From the NCBI RefSeq assembly GCF_002285795.1, contig NZ_CP022961.1, positions 2,046,001 through 2,110,000 on the forward strand: a DNA stretch of 64,000 bases. Reading direction: 5' to 3'. The DNA is from Plantactinospora sp. KBS50 (lineage in GTDB: Bacteria > Actinomycetota > Actinomycetes > Mycobacteriales > Micromonosporaceae). The translations under genes were made by a program, and so were the position numbers. A model generated the notes under the pieces. That model ran no database searches. It was not told the origin of the DNA and saw nothing but the letters and a program-made list of their open reading frames with translations. Below are positions 41,029 through 51,312 of the stretch, piece after piece; position 1 is the stretch's first letter; every line of letters starts with the position of its first letter.

Positions 41029-41442
41029 ATGTCCGAATATCCCCGCTTGTTGCACACCGTGCTCGACACCACGAGACCGCGGGAGCTGGCCGAGTTCTAC
41101 CGCCGGTTGCTGGGGCTGCACTACCGGCCCGGCGACGAACCCCCGGCCGAGGGTGTCGCGGACGACGCGGACTGGCTCGTGCTGCTCGACCCGACCGGGG
41201 CGCGGGCGCTGGCCTTTCAGGAGGTCGACCGGCTGACCCCGACCACCTGGCCCGAGCACGACGTACCGATGCAGCTGCACCTCGACCTGACGGTGCCGAG
41301 TGTGGCGGAGCTGCAGCGGCAACGCGAACGGGCGGAGTCGCTGGGCGCGCGTCTGCTGCTCGACCGCACCGAGGATCCCGACGAACCGCTGTACGTGTTC
41401 GCGGACCTGGCCGGTCACCCGTTCTGCATCTTCGTCGCGTAG
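41029..41442 (+). CDS. VOC (glyoxalase-fold) family protein
   Basis: A 137-residue protein with the VOC paired beta-alpha-beta-beta-beta pattern: LHTVLDTTRPRELAEFYRRLLGL and MQLHLDLTVPSVAEL, ending FADLAGHPFCIFVA, which gives the usual His and Glu/Asp metal positions. Substrate unknown. It could be an antibiotic-resistance or dioxygenase-like protein, but nothing here decides. Confidence 0.87.
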   Translation: MSEYPRLLHTVLDTTRPRELAEFYRRLLGLHYRPGDEPPAEGVADDADWLVLLDPTGARALAFQEVDRLTPTTWPEHDVPMQLHLDLTVPSVAELQRQRERAESLGARLLLDRTEDPDEPLYVFADLAGHPFCIFVA

Positions 41443-41462
41443 CCCGGCCGGTCCGCCCATCC

Positions 41463-42104
41463 ATGCCACTTCTGAGCTGGCGCGATCCGCTCCTGTGGCG
41501 GCCGGGTCGAGTCCTGGTCGCCGGCACCTCCGGCGCCGGAAAGACGAGCCTGGCCGCGGTGATCGGCATGGCCTGGCAACTCCCGCGGGTGGAACTGGAC
41601 GCCTTGCACCACGGCGAGAACTGGACACCCCGCCCCGCCTTCATGGACGATGTGCGGCTGTTCGCCGCCCAGCCGCGCTGGGTGACCGAGTGGCAGTTCA
41701 CGGCCAAGCTGGGCGACATCCTGTCCGGCAGAGCCGATCTGGTGGTGTGGCTCGACCACCCCCGGCACCTGGTGATGCGGCAGGTCATCGCGCGCACCGT
41801 GGCCCGCAGGTGGCGGCGGGAGATCCTGTGGAACGGCAACGTCGAGCCGCCGCTGCGGACCGTGCTGACCGACCCGGAACATGTGATCCGGTGGGCATGG
41901 CGGACGCAGGGCGGCCCGGCCGACCGGGTGGGCCGGCTGCTCCGCCAACGCGACCCGGAGGTCATGGTGGTCCGGCTGCGCGGCCGTCGACAGGTGCGCC
42001 GGTGGGTGCTGCGGGAGGCCGTCGCCAGCACCGACCGGGACCTTGGTCCCGACCGTGACGGGCGTTCCGGCCCATCCGCGCGACGCGCCGAAGGGGGATG
42101 GTGA
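41463..42104 (+). CDS. Adenylate-kinase-like P-loop protein (topology-modulation/FlaR-like)
   Basis: A 213-residue P-loop NTPase: VAGTSGAGKTSLA near residue 19, LPRVELDALHHGENWTPRP, WVTEWQF and DLVVWLDHPRHLVMRQVIART are the pattern of the DNA topology-modulation/FlaR-like family. The C-terminal 35 residues are charged and poorly conserved-looking. Function unknown. It precedes the DoxX-like gene by 30 bases. Confidence 0.82.
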   Translation: MPLLSWRDPLLWRPGRVLVAGTSGAGKTSLAAVIGMAWQLPRVELDALHHGENWTPRPAFMDDVRLFAAQPRWVTEWQFTAKLGDILSGRADLVVWLDHPRHLVMRQVIARTVARRWRREILWNGNVEPPLRTVLTDPEHVIRWAWRTQGGPADRVGRLLRQRDPEVMVVRLRGRRQVRRWVLREAVASTDRDLGPDRDGRSGPSARRAEGGW

Positions 42105-42134
42105 AGAGGCAAGAAACGGACTTCGGAGGCAACG

Positions 42135-42728
42135 ATGACCATCCAGCAGGACACCCACCGATCGATCGACCGGCCGCTTGAGCACGCCGAACTCCCCGGC
42201 TCGATGCTGACCACCACCGCCGCCCGTGCACTGGCCGTGCTGCGGGTCGCCACCGGGCTCGTCTTCCTGTGGGCCTTCCTCGACAAGACCTTCGGCCTCG
42301 GCTACGCCACCCCGGCCGCCCGGGCCTGGGTCAACGGCGGATCGCCGACCAAGGGCTTCCTCTCCTCGGTCGAGGTCGGGCCGTTCCAGTCGATCGCCCA
42401 CTCCATCGCCGGGACCTGGTGGGCCGACTCGATGTTCATGCTCGGCATGGCCGCCATCGGCCTGGCGCTGATCGCCGGGGTCGGCCTGCGGATCGCCGCG
42501 GCCTCCGGCACCCTGATGATGGCGATGATGTGGCTGGCCGAGTTCCCGCTGGCCCGGTTCACCGCCGCCGGCGACCCGAGCGGTTCGACCAACCCGATCG
42601 TCGACTACCACCTGGTCTACGCCGTGATCATGGTCGCGCTCGCCGCCGCGTACGCCGGACACACCTGGGGGCTGGGCCGGATCTGGGCACGCCTGCCCTT
42701 CGTCCAGCGGCACCGCTGGCTGATCTGA
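42135..42728 (+). CDS. DoxX/DoxD-like membrane protein
   Basis: A 197-residue protein with four membrane segments: ALAVLRVATGLVFLWAFLDK, MFMLGMAAIGLALIAGVGL, GTLMMAMMWLAEFPLA and LVYAVIMVALAAAYAG. This is the DoxX/thiosulfate:quinone oxidoreductase DoxD-like fold; the substrate is not known. GGAGG five bases before the ATG supports the start. A strong hairpin follows directly. Confidence 0.88.
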   Translation: MTIQQDTHRSIDRPLEHAELPGSMLTTTAARALAVLRVATGLVFLWAFLDKTFGLGYATPAARAWVNGGSPTKGFLSSVEVGPFQSIAHSIAGTWWADSMFMLGMAAIGLALIAGVGLRIAAASGTLMMAMMWLAEFPLARFTAAGDPSGSTNPIVDYHLVYAVIMVALAAAYAGHTWGLGRIWARLPFVQRHRWLI

Positions 42729-42737
42729 CCCACCTAC

Positions 42738-42780
42738 CGCCGCTGTGCCGGACCGTGGCCCACGGTCCGGCACAGCGGCG
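42738..42780. terminator. Perfect 20-base hairpin terminator
   Basis: Arms 42738-42757 and 42761-42780 are perfectly complementary (outer end CGCCGCTGTGCC) with loop GCC. It starts 10 bases after the DoxX-like stop. It has no T-run, as is usual in actinobacteria. It should end the plus-strand operon. Confidence 0.9.
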
Positions 42781-42836
42781 TCGGTACGAGCCCTCCGGAA
42801 CCGGACCCACCGAAGCCGGTACCTCGGCTCGGGCCG

Positions 42837-42864
42837 CGGCCCCGTCCCACCCGGGACGGGGCCG
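42837..42864. terminator. 12-base hairpin terminator for the Pnkp operon
   Basis: CGGCCCCGTCCC and its exact complement flank ACCC. It lies 8 bases beyond the minus-strand Pnkp stop codon and probably terminates that operon; with the hairpin at 42738 it insulates the two convergent units. Confidence 0.85.
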
Positions 42865-42871
42865 TCGCACC

Positions 42872-45397
42872 TCACAGCCGGGGGTCGGTGGGTTCGGACT
42901 CCAGCGCCAGGATCGCGAAGACCAGCTCGTGCACCCGCCACAGCGGCTCGCCGGCCGCCACCGCGTCCAGCGCGGCCAGTCCCAGCCCGTGCTCGCGGAC
43001 CGCGAGGCCCCGCTTGCGGTTCAATCCCCGGTCCCGGAGGCGTTCCAGGTGCCGCGGCTGCGTGTAGTCGGGGCCGTAGATGAGGCGCAGGTACTCCCGT
43101 CCCCGGCACTTGATCCCGGGCTGGACCAGCCGCCCCCGCACCCGGTGCAGCAGCCCCGGGTAAGGCTTGACGACCATTCCCTCCCCACCGGCGTCGGTCA
43201 GCTCCCGCCACCAGTTCGTCGCGTCCCGCTCCGCCGCCGGGTCGGCCAGGTCGACGACCCGCCGGTCGGTGGCCCGCAGCAGGTCGGGGTCAGCGGCGAC
43301 CAGCCGGTCGCAGACCGCCAGTTGCCAGCCGTGGTCGCGGCCGGCGTGGCTGGCGCCCTCCGAGGCCAGGACCAGGAACGGGGCGAGCTGGATGCCGTCC
43401 AGCCCGTCGACGGGCCAGCAGTAGTGCCGGTACGCCCGGGTGAACGCCTCGGCGTCGTGGATGCGGCTGGCCGTGTGGGCGCGCAGGTCGGTGAGGTCCA
43501 ACCCGCGACCCGCACCCGCGTCGAGCGCCCGCAGCGCCGCGGGCAGCGCGGCCCGGGCCGCGGCGCCGACCGCCGCGTACTGGCTCCTGATGAGCTGGTC
43601 AGCCTTTGCCGACCAGGGCAGCAGTTCGCAGTCCAGCAGCAGCCACCCGGTGTCCAGCTCCGCGAACAGCGGCTGCGCCGCGGACCGGACCCGCGCGAGC
43701 AGCCGCTCGGTCAGTTCCGGGTCGGCGAAGAACGGCCGGCCGGTACGGGTGTGAACCGCGCCGGACGAGCCGTCGCGTACCCCGAACCGGGCCGCCGCGT
43801 GCGCCGCGTCCCGGCAGACAAGCACCACGGCCCGGGACCCCATGTGCTTCTCCTCGCACACCACCCGCTCGACCCCGGCGGCCCGGTAGTCGGCGAACGC
43901 CTCGGCCGGGTGTTCGAGATGCCCGTCCAGGGTGGACGTGGAGGGCGGGGACATCGTCGGCGGCAGCCACAGCAGGTAGCGCGGGTCGACCGCGTACCGG
44001 CTCATCACCTCCAACGCGGCGGCGGTGTTCTCGGCCTCGACCGTGACCGCGCCGTACGCGGTGCGCAGGTGCCGTCGCCCGGCCACGTCGGCCAGGTCGA
44101 GGGTCGCGCCGTCGCGCGCCGGCGCGACCGGGACCAGCGGCTTGACCGGCTCGTAGTAGGTGCGCTGCGCCGGCACCGAGACCAGCGTCCGTTCCGGGTA
44201 GCGCAGCGCCGTCAGCCGTCCGCCGAACACGCAGCCGGTGTCCACGCAGATCGTGTTGTTGACCCACTCCGGTGCCGGTGTCGGGACGTGTCCGTAGACG
44301 ACCGTGGCCGCGCCCCGGTAGTCGTTGGCCCACGGGTAGCGCACCGGCAGGCCGTACTCGTCCGTCTCGCCGGTGGTCTCCCCGTACAGGCAGAAGGCCC
44401 GGACCCGTCCGGAGGCGCGGCCGTGGTACTCCTCCTTGAGCCCCGCGTGCGCCACGACGAGCCGACCGCCGTCCAGCCGCAGGTGGCTGACCAGGCCGTC
44501 GATCCAGTCCGCCACCGCGGCGACGAAGTCCGGCGGTTCCTCCGCCAGTTGCGCGAGGGTCTCGGCCAGGCCGTACCGGACGTCGACCTTCCGGCCGCGC
44601 AGCTTGTGCAGCAGCTTCTGCTCGTGGTTGCCGGGCACGCAGAGCGCCGTCCCGGCGGCGGTCATGCCCATCACCAGGCGCAGCACGCCGGGGGAGGCCG
44701 GGCCGCGATCGACCAGGTCGCCGACGAAGACCGCCTGGCGACCCTCCGGGTGGCGCGCGTCGACCGGCCGGCCCGCCTCGTCGCGGACGATCGTCCAGCC
44801 GAGCGTCGTGAGCAGCGATTCCAGTTCGGCGCGGCAGCCGTGCACGTCGCCGATGACGTCGAACGGCCCGGTCAGTTCCCGCCGGTCGTTCCAGGCCCGC
44901 TCGTAGGTGATCGTCACGTCGTCGGGGTCGGTGACGACGTACACCTTCCGGAAGCCCTCCCGGCCCAGGCCGCGCAGGCAGCGGCGCAGGCTCTGCTGCT
45001 GGCGGTGCAGCACCTGCCGGCCGAAGTCCCGGTCCGTCCGGGCCAGGGTGCGTGCCCAGGCCACCGGCTCGGGCGTGTCCAGGACGACGGCGACGGGCAG
45101 TACGTCGTGTGCGCGGGCCAGCCGGACGAGGTCGGCGCGGGCGTGCTGCTGCACGTTGGTGGCGTCCACCACCACCCGGCGGCCGGCGCGTAGCCGGATG
45201 CCGGCGACGTGGTGCAGCGCGTCGAAGGCGTCCGCCGACGCCGACTGGTCGGCCTCGTCGTCGGCGACCATCGCGCGGAACGCGTCCGAGGAGAGCACCT
45301 CGGTGGGCCGGAAGTGCCGACGGGCGAACGTCGACTTGCCGGAACCGGAGATGCCGACCAGCGCGACGAGGGACAGTTCGGGGATGTCGAGGTTCAC
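42872..45397 (-). CDS. pnkp: Polynucleotide kinase-phosphatase-ligase (bacterial Pnkp)
   Basis: An 841-residue three-domain RNA repair enzyme. The N-terminal 5'-OH kinase has P-loop VGISGSGKSTFARR. The central metallophosphatase has GDVHGCRAE, GDLVDRGP and GNHEQKL, and removes 2',3'-cyclic or 3' phosphates. The C-terminal ligase-like adenylyltransferase has EEKHMGSRAV with the nucleotidyl lysine. In known systems Pnkp with Hen1 repairs and 2'-O-methylates RNA cut by ribotoxins. The GTG start has GGAGG eight bases upstream, and overlaps the Hen1 stop as GTGA. Toxin modules 15 kb away make such a repair system relevant. Confidence 0.96.
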   Translation of the reverse strand: MNLDIPELSLVALVGISGSGKSTFARRHFRPTEVLSSDAFRAMVADDEADQSASADAFDALHHVAGIRLRAGRRVVVDATNVQQHARADLVRLARAHDVLPVAVVLDTPEPVAWARTLARTDRDFGRQVLHRQQQSLRRCLRGLGREGFRKVYVVTDPDDVTITYERAWNDRRELTGPFDVIGDVHGCRAELESLLTTLGWTIVRDEAGRPVDARHPEGRQAVFVGDLVDRGPASPGVLRLVMGMTAAGTALCVPGNHEQKLLHKLRGRKVDVRYGLAETLAQLAEEPPDFVAAVADWIDGLVSHLRLDGGRLVVAHAGLKEEYHGRASGRVRAFCLYGETTGETDEYGLPVRYPWANDYRGAATVVYGHVPTPAPEWVNNTICVDTGCVFGGRLTALRYPERTLVSVPAQRTYYEPVKPLVPVAPARDGATLDLADVAGRRHLRTAYGAVTVEAENTAAALEVMSRYAVDPRYLLWLPPTMSPPSTSTLDGHLEHPAEAFADYRAAGVERVVCEEKHMGSRAVVLVCRDAAHAAARFGVRDGSSGAVHTRTGRPFFADPELTERLLARVRSAAQPLFAELDTGWLLLDCELLPWSAKADQLIRSQYAAVGAAARAALPAALRALDAGAGRGLDLTDLRAHTASRIHDAEAFTRAYRHYCWPVDGLDGIQLAPFLVLASEGASHAGRDHGWQLAVCDRLVAADPDLLRATDRRVVDLADPAAERDATNWWRELTDAGGEGMVVKPYPGLLHRVRGRLVQPGIKCRGREYLRLIYGPDYTQPRHLERLRDRGLNRKRGLAVREHGLGLAALDAVAAGEPLWRVHELVFAILALESEPTDPRL

Positions 45398-46934
45398 GGC
45401 GTGGTCCTCCGGAAGAACGCGAGCTGGGTGGGGGAGCCGACCTCGGCGTCGAGGTCGCCGACCGGACGCAGGTCGACCTCGTAGCCGTACGCCCCGGCGA
45501 CCCGGCGCGCCCACCGGGCGAACTGCGGCCGGGTCCACTCGAACCGGTGGTCGTCGTGGCGCAGCCGCGCGTGGCCCAGCCCCGGGTACCGGACGTTGTA
45601 CTCGACGTTGGGGGTCGTGACGATCACCGCGGTCGGGCCGGCGTGCCCGAACACGGCCCTTCCAGGGCGGGCAGGCGTGCCTCGTCGACGTGCTCGATGA
45701 CCTCCATCAGGATCGCCGCGTCGTAGCCCCGGAGCCGATCGTCGCGATAGGTCAGCGCGGTCTGGATCAACCTGATCCGGTCGCGCTGGCGTTCCGGAAG
45801 CCGGTCGAGCCGCAGCCGCCGCTCGGCGATCCGGAGGCTGACGCTGGACACGTCGGCGCCCACGATCTCGGTGTACTGCCGGTCGGCCAGCAGCTCCGGC
45901 AGCAGGCCGCCCGGCCCGCAGCCCAGGTCGAGGACCCGGCGCGCGCCCGATTCGGCGAGCACGGCCAGCACCGCGTCGCGGCGCAGCCGTACCAGCGCCG
46001 CACCGCGCCCGGTCTCGCCGGTCGCCGTCCCGCCGCCGCTCGCCTCCGCCGCGCCGCCGGCCGTCGTCGCTGCGGCTCCGTCGTCGGCCGCCGTCTCGTC
46101 GGCCGCCGCCTCGTCGTCGGCCGTGTCGTCGGTGGCCGTCCCGGTGGCCGTCCCGTCGGTGGCGGCCGCATCGATCATGGCCGCCGGTTCGTCGCCGGCG
46201 GCCTGGAGTCGTTCCAGCGCGGTCATCATCAGCGACCGCCGGTTGGCCAGGTAGCGGCGGGCGATCAGCGCCTTCGCGGGATGCCGTTCGAGCCAGCCGG
46301 CGCCGGCCCGCAGCAGCTTGTCCACCTCGTCCGCGGAGACCCAGTAGTGCTTGGCGTCGTCGAGGACGGGCAGCAGCACGTACAGGTGGTTGAGCGCGTC
46401 GGCCAGGGTGCGGGTGCCGACCAGCGTCAACTGCACGTACGGGGAGTCGCCCCAGCCGGGAAACTCCGGGTCCAGCGGGACCGGCGTCGCCGTCACGGTC
46501 CAGCCCAGCGGCGCGAAGAGTTGCCGGGCGACCTCCGGGCCGCCGCGGCACGGCAGGGCGGCCACCTGGATCTCCAGCGGCAGCGCGGTGCCGACCAGCT
46601 CCGGCCGGTCCCGGCTGGTGCCGTTCAGCGCGGACCGGAACACCCTGCCCAGCGCCACCGTGAGCAGGCTCGACGCCGCGTACGGCCGGTCGTTGACGTA
46701 GCGCCCGAGCGAGAAGCCGTCGGGCGACCGCTGCCCCTTCGCCGGCCGCGCCAACCCGACCGGGTCGACATCCAGCAGCAGCGCGGCCGTGCACCGCTGC
46801 GGGGTCGCCTCCGGATACCAGACGTACGCCGTGCCGCCCGTGGTGGTGAACGACTGCACCCGGTCGGGATGCTTGACCAGCAGGAAGCCCAGGTCGGTGG
46901 CGGGCACGCGGGTGGTGGAGATGGTCAGCAACAC
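45394..46934 (-). CDS. hen1: Hen1 RNA 3'-terminal ribose 2'-O-methyltransferase, one apparent frameshift
   Basis: About 513 residues after restoring one base near 45658. The N-terminal half (MLLTISTTRVPATDLGFLL, KHYWVSADEVDKLLR) is the bacterial Hen1 N-terminal domain that stimulates Pnkp ligation. The C-terminal half is the methyltransferase: VLDLGCGPGGLLPELL, the metal-binding LMEVIEHVDE and, beyond the frame break, VIVTTPNVEYN and RFEWTRPQF. An acidic Ala-Thr-Asp linker of about 60 residues joins the halves. The break reads ALEGPCSG in one frame and RAVFGHAGP in the next. It forms an operon with pnkp. Confidence 0.93.
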
Positions 46935-46997
46935 ACGATGATCATCGCAGGCGTCGCCAGCGAATTCCGTCCCGTGCGGTGCCCGCCGGCGGGCCGG

Positions 46998-47390
46998 TCA
47001 CCAGGCCCGGGGGACCCAGACGCTGCGTGGGGTGAAGCCGCCGAAGCTGGCCAGGCTGGAGTTGGCCGGCACCTGGTACGGGCCGCCGAGGCAGCCGTCG
47101 TTCATGAACATGGCCGCACCGCTGTTGTGCGTGTTGACCGCCGAGTGCGCCCGGTCGCCCCAGCCGTGGTCCACCAGGCTGACGCAGGTGCCGTTCGGGA
47201 CGAGCGAGGTGACGGTGAACTGATCCCCGGCGAAGTCGGTGCCGGTGTAGAGGCACAGGTAGCCGGAGGGGCAACTGCCGATGGCGCCCGCGGTGGACGC
47301 GCGGTCGGCGTGCGCGACGCCGGCCGGGGTGAGCGCGGCGGTCACCGACATGCCCACGGCGAGCAGGGCGGAGCGTAGACGACTGGTCAT
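46998..47390 (-). CDS. Secreted peptidase inhibitor family I36 (SMPI-like) protein
   Basis: A 130-residue protein with a Sec signal peptide (SALLAVGMSVTAALTPAGVAHA). The mature part is rich in Gly and Cys: CPSGYLCLYTGTDFAGDQF, NGTCVSL, FMNDGCLGG, a beta-gamma-crystallin-like fold typical of inhibitor family I36. It probably inhibits metalloproteases outside the cell. It is divergent from the GH3 gene, with 110 bases between. Confidence 0.88.
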   Translation of the reverse strand: MTSRLRSALLAVGMSVTAALTPAGVAHADRASTAGAIGSCPSGYLCLYTGTDFAGDQFTVTSLVPNGTCVSLVDHGWGDRAHSAVNTHNSGAAMFMNDGCLGGPYQVPANSSLASFGGFTPRSVWVPRAW

Positions 47391-47500
47391 CAGATCGGTC
47401 TCCCAACATATCCAGGGTCGTCTATGGTAGCGGAATCTCGCCCGGGGTGGCCCCGACGGCCGCCGGCTCCTATGGTCTATATATCGACGAAGGAGAATTG

Positions 47501-49842
47501 ATGAACGGTCCGGGCCAGCACCGTCCCCGCCGGTTCCGCCGGCTCACCGCGCTCGCGGCGACACCCGTCGTCCTGTTGGTCGCCACCACGGCCGGCGCCA
47601 GCGCCACCGCCCCGGCCGTGGCGACCCCCGCGCCGATCCCGGTCGCCGCGTACGCGTACCCGTATCAGGACCCGGCGCTCGGCGTCCCGCAACGGGTCGC
47701 CGACCTGCTCGCCCGGATGAGCCTCGACGACAAGGTCGGGCAGATGACCCAGGCCGAACGCGCCGCCGTCGGCGTCTCGGACGTCACGACGTACCGGATC
47801 GGGTCGATCCTGTCCGGCGGCGGCTCCGCGCCGTCGTCGAACACCCCGGCCGGCTGGGCGGACATGTACGACACCTTCCAGCGCGCCGCCCTCGCGGCGC
47901 CGCTCGGCGTGCCGATGATCTACGGCCTGGACGCCGTGCACGGCAACAACAACGTGTACGGCTCGACCATCTTTCCGCACAACATCGGCCTGGGCGCCAC
48001 CCGCGACCCGGACCTGGTGCAGCGGATCGGCCGCGCCACCGCCGAGGAGGTGACCGGCGCCGGTCTGGACTGGACCTTCGCGCCGTGCCTCTGCGTGGCC
48101 CGCAACGACCGCTGGGGGCGCACCTACGAGTCGTTCGGCGAGAACCCGGACCTCGTCTCCACGATGACCACCGTGGTCACCGGGCTCCAGGGCCCGACGC
48201 TCGACTCGCCCGCCTCCATCCTGGCCACCGCCAAGCACTACGTGGGGGACGGCGGCACCGCCGGCGGCCAGGACCAGGGCGACACGCAGCTCAGCGAGCA
48301 GGAACTGCGGGCGATCCACCTGGCGCCGTTCCGGGCCGCCGTGGACCGCGGCGTCGGCTCGGTGATGGTCTCCTACAGCAGTTGGAACGGCGTCCGGATG
48401 CACGGCAACCGGTACCTGATCACCGACGTTCTCAAGGGCGAACTGGGCTTCACCGGCTTCGTGGTCTCCGACTGGGCGGCCATCGACCAACTCGACGGCG
48501 CGCCGGGATTCACCCAGCAGGAGGTCGCCACCGCGATCAACGCGGGCCTCGACATGATCATGGTGCCGAACGACTACCGGACGTTCATCGGATACCTCAA
48601 GGCCGCCGCGCAGTCCGGCGCGGTGCCGATGTCCCGGATCGACGACGCGGTCAGCCGGATCCTCACCAAGAAGTTCGAACTGGGCCTCTTCGAGCACCCG
48701 TACGCCGACCGCTCGTACGCCGCCGGCATCGGCGGCCAGGCCCACCGCGACCTCGCCCGACAGGCCGTCCGCGAATCGCAGGTCCTGCTCAAGAACGACG
48801 GCGGCATCCTGCCGCTGGACCGTACCGGCGGCAAGATCTTCGTCGCCGGCAAGAGCGCCGACGACATCGGCAACGCCAGCGGCGGCTGGACGATCTCCTG
48901 GCAGGGCGCCTCCGGCAACATCGTGCCGGGTACCACGATCCTCGGCGGCATCCGCGCCGCCGCCGGCGGTGGGACGACCGTGACGTACAGCCGGGACGGC
49001 TCGGGAATCGACGGGTCCTACCGGGCGGCGATCGCGGTGATCGGCGAGACCCCGTACGCCGAGGGCCAGGGCGACCGTCCCGGCTCGCTGGGCCTGGACA
49101 ACACCGACCTGGCCATGCTGCAACGGCTGCGCGCCGCCGGCGTACCGGTCGTCACGGTGCTGGTCTCCGGCCGGCCGCTGGACATCGCGGCGCAACTGCC
49201 CGACTGGCGGGCGCTGGTCGCCGCCTGGCTGCCCGGCAGCGAGGGCGCGGGCGTGGCCGACGTGCTGTTCGGGGACTACCGGCCCACCGGCAAGCTGCCG
49301 GTCACCTGGCCGGCGAGCGCCGGCCAGGAGCCGATCAACGACGGCGACGGCAAGACCGGGCTGTTCCCGTACGGGTACGGGCTGACGTACGACACGGCCT
49401 CCCCGTCCCCGACTCCGACTCCGACCGGCCCGGCCTCGCCGACGCCGACGCCGACCCCCACCGCGTCGCCGACCCCCACCGCGTCGCCCACGGCGTCGCC
49501 GACCCCACCCCCACCGGTACGCCGCCGGCGGGGCCGAGCTGCGCGGTGACGTACCGGGTGACCAGCCAGTGGACCGGCGGCTTCATCGGCGACGTCGGGA
49601 TCTCGGTGGGCGGGGGAGGCGTGGACGGCTGGACACTCACCTTCACCCTGCCGGCAGGTCAGCAGATCACCGGCGCCTGGAACGCCACCGTGACCCAGAG
49701 CGGCACCCAGGCCACCGCCCGGGACGTCGGCTGGAACGCGCATCTGGGCAGCGCGAGCTGGGGATTCCAGGCGACGACCACCGGGTCGACCGCAGCGCCC
49801 GGCGGCTTCGCCCTGAACGGCATCCCCTGCTCGACGGGCTGA
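47501..49842 (+). CDS. Secreted GH3 beta-glucosidase with C-terminal CBM2, one apparent frameshift
   Basis: About 780 residues if one C is restored to the CCCC run at 49503-49506. Signal peptide, then a GH3 enzyme: LSLDDKVGQMTQ-type (MSLDDKVGQMTQAERAAVG), YGLDAVHGNNNVYG, TAKHYVGDGGTAGGQDQGDT, the nucleophile Asp in GFVVSDWAAID and the second domain VLLKNDGGILPL. A Pro-Thr-Ser linker leads to a CBM2 cellulose-binding domain in the other frame (VTSQWTGGFIGDVGI to NGIPCSTG). It should release glucose from cello-oligosaccharides. AAGGAG six bases before ATG 47501 fixes the start. Confidence 0.92.
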
Positions 49843-49947
49843 CCCCGCGGCGCCGGCCGGAGCCAAGCTCGACCTCAGACGGCGTCTTCTGTGATTTACT
49901 CGCGGATACGACCGTCAAGGCGCCAGATCTCCGGGGGCAGCAAGCCC

Positions 49948-51312
49948 ATGATGCTCAGCTTCAGTTTTGCCAACCATCGATCTTTTCGCGACGAGCAGCA
50001 GCTCAATCTGACCCCGGCCTACCCGAGGACCGACCGTGCGGCCGGGCAGGATGCGGCGGTCCGGGTGGTGGGCATTTTTGGAGCGAACGCATCGGGCAAG
50101 TCGAACTGCCTGGACGCACTGGCGTTCATGCGCCGGATGGCGCTGCGCTCGGACCGGGAGGTGGAACCGGGGCTGGGTCTGTCGCGGCACCCCTTCCGGC
50201 TGTCCGAGGACACCCTGGAGACACCCTCGCGCTACGTGGTCGACCTGCTGCTCGGCGGGGTCCGGCACACCTACGGCTTCGCCCTCGATGACGACCGGAT
50301 CCTCGAAGAGTGGCTGTACCAGTACCCCCACAACCGTCGGCGGACCGTGTTCGACCGGGACGAGGACAGGTTCACCTGGGGGGAAGGCTCGGGTCGGCGG
50401 GGTGAACTCGAACGCATCGCCGACATCACCGCCCCGGCCGCACTCTTCCTGAGCACCGTCGCGCGATTCGAAGCGCACCAGAAGTCGTCCGATCCGGACG
50501 AGCCGCAGCCGCTGCATGACACGTACCGGTGGTTTCTGGGGGTACGACAGAAGATCCGACCGGGCATGGGCTGGCAGCTGCGACCCGACCTGGACTGGGT
50601 GACGGACCCCGACGCACGTCGGGTGATCGTCGAACTGCTCCGCTCGGCGGACGTGGGGATCGTCGACATATCGGTGACGAAGGACGACCCCGCGCCGGCC
50701 CTCTTCGACGGGTCGACGGTTGACGACCTCGCGACGGCCGGCGGCATGCGGCGCAGTCCCCGGAGTCGCAGCACGCGCGATTCGTTGAACCGGCGGGCGA
50801 CCGACAATCTGCGGCTCCAGCTTGCCCATCGTGGTTCTGCGGGCGACGTGGTGTTCGAACTGCACGACGAGTCGACCGGGACTCAACAGCTCCTTGCGTT
50901 GGGAATGGACGCGGCGGCGGTGCTGCGAGGTGGTGGGGTGATGGCGGTGGACGAGATCGACGCGAGCCTGCATCCCATGCTGACCGCGAAGCTGATTGGA
51001 CTGTTCCGGGCTCCGACGACGAACCCACTGCACAGTCAGCTCATCTTCACCAGCCACGACGCGGCGTTGCTCGGCACGTTCGACACCGAGGAGGTACTCG
51101 GGCGGGACGAGATCTGGTTCACGCAGAAGGACCTCGACGGTGCGTCGTCGTTGTATCCGTTGACCGATTTCAAGCCCCGCAAGGAGGGTGAGAACCGGCA
51201 ACGGCGGTATCTCAACGGCAACTACGGAGGTGTCCCGGACCTGTCCGGGCAGCTGTTCGAACGGGCCCTGACGACGGGTGGGGCGGCGGATGGCCAGCCG
51301 ACGGAGGGCTGA
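49948..51312 (+). CDS. rloA: RloA/AbiLi-like AAA ATPase (phage defence)
   Basis: A 454-residue ATPase of the OLD/ABC-like AAA_21 type. It starts LSFSFANHRSFRDEQQLNL, has Walker A GIFGANASGKSNCLDAL, a signature-like STGTQQLLALG, Walker B GGVMAVDEIDASLHP and the switch histidine in LIFTSHDAALL. Such proteins pair with RloB, which follows with an overlap of about 20 bases. The pair is homologous to the AbiL abortive-infection system. It is inserted in a cellulase locus with no functional link to it. Confidence 0.88.
   Translation: MMLSFSFANHRSFRDEQQLNLTPAYPRTDRAAGQDAAVRVVGIFGANASGKSNCLDALAFMRRMALRSDREVEPGLGLSRHPFRLSEDTLETPSRYVVDLLLGGVRHTYGFALDDDRILEEWLYQYPHNRRRTVFDRDEDRFTWGEGSGRRGELERIADITAPAALFLSTVARFEAHQKSSDPDEPQPLHDTYRWFLGVRQKIRPGMGWQLRPDLDWVTDPDARRVIVELLRSADVGIVDISVTKDDPAPALFDGSTVDDLATAGGMRRSPRSRSTRDSLNRRATDNLRLQLAHRGSAGDVVFELHDESTGTQQLLALGMDAAAVLRGGGVMAVDEIDASLHPMLTAKLIGLFRAPTTNPLHSQLIFTSHDAALLGTFDTEEVLGRDEIWFTQKDLDGASSLYPLTDFKPRKEGENRQRRYLNGNYGGVPDLSGQLFERALTTGGAADGQPTEG

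Noticed and set aside
42269-45193. A 974-residue plus-strand open frame covering DoxX and pnkp
   Set aside because: It overlaps two well-supported genes and runs through two perfect terminator hairpins.
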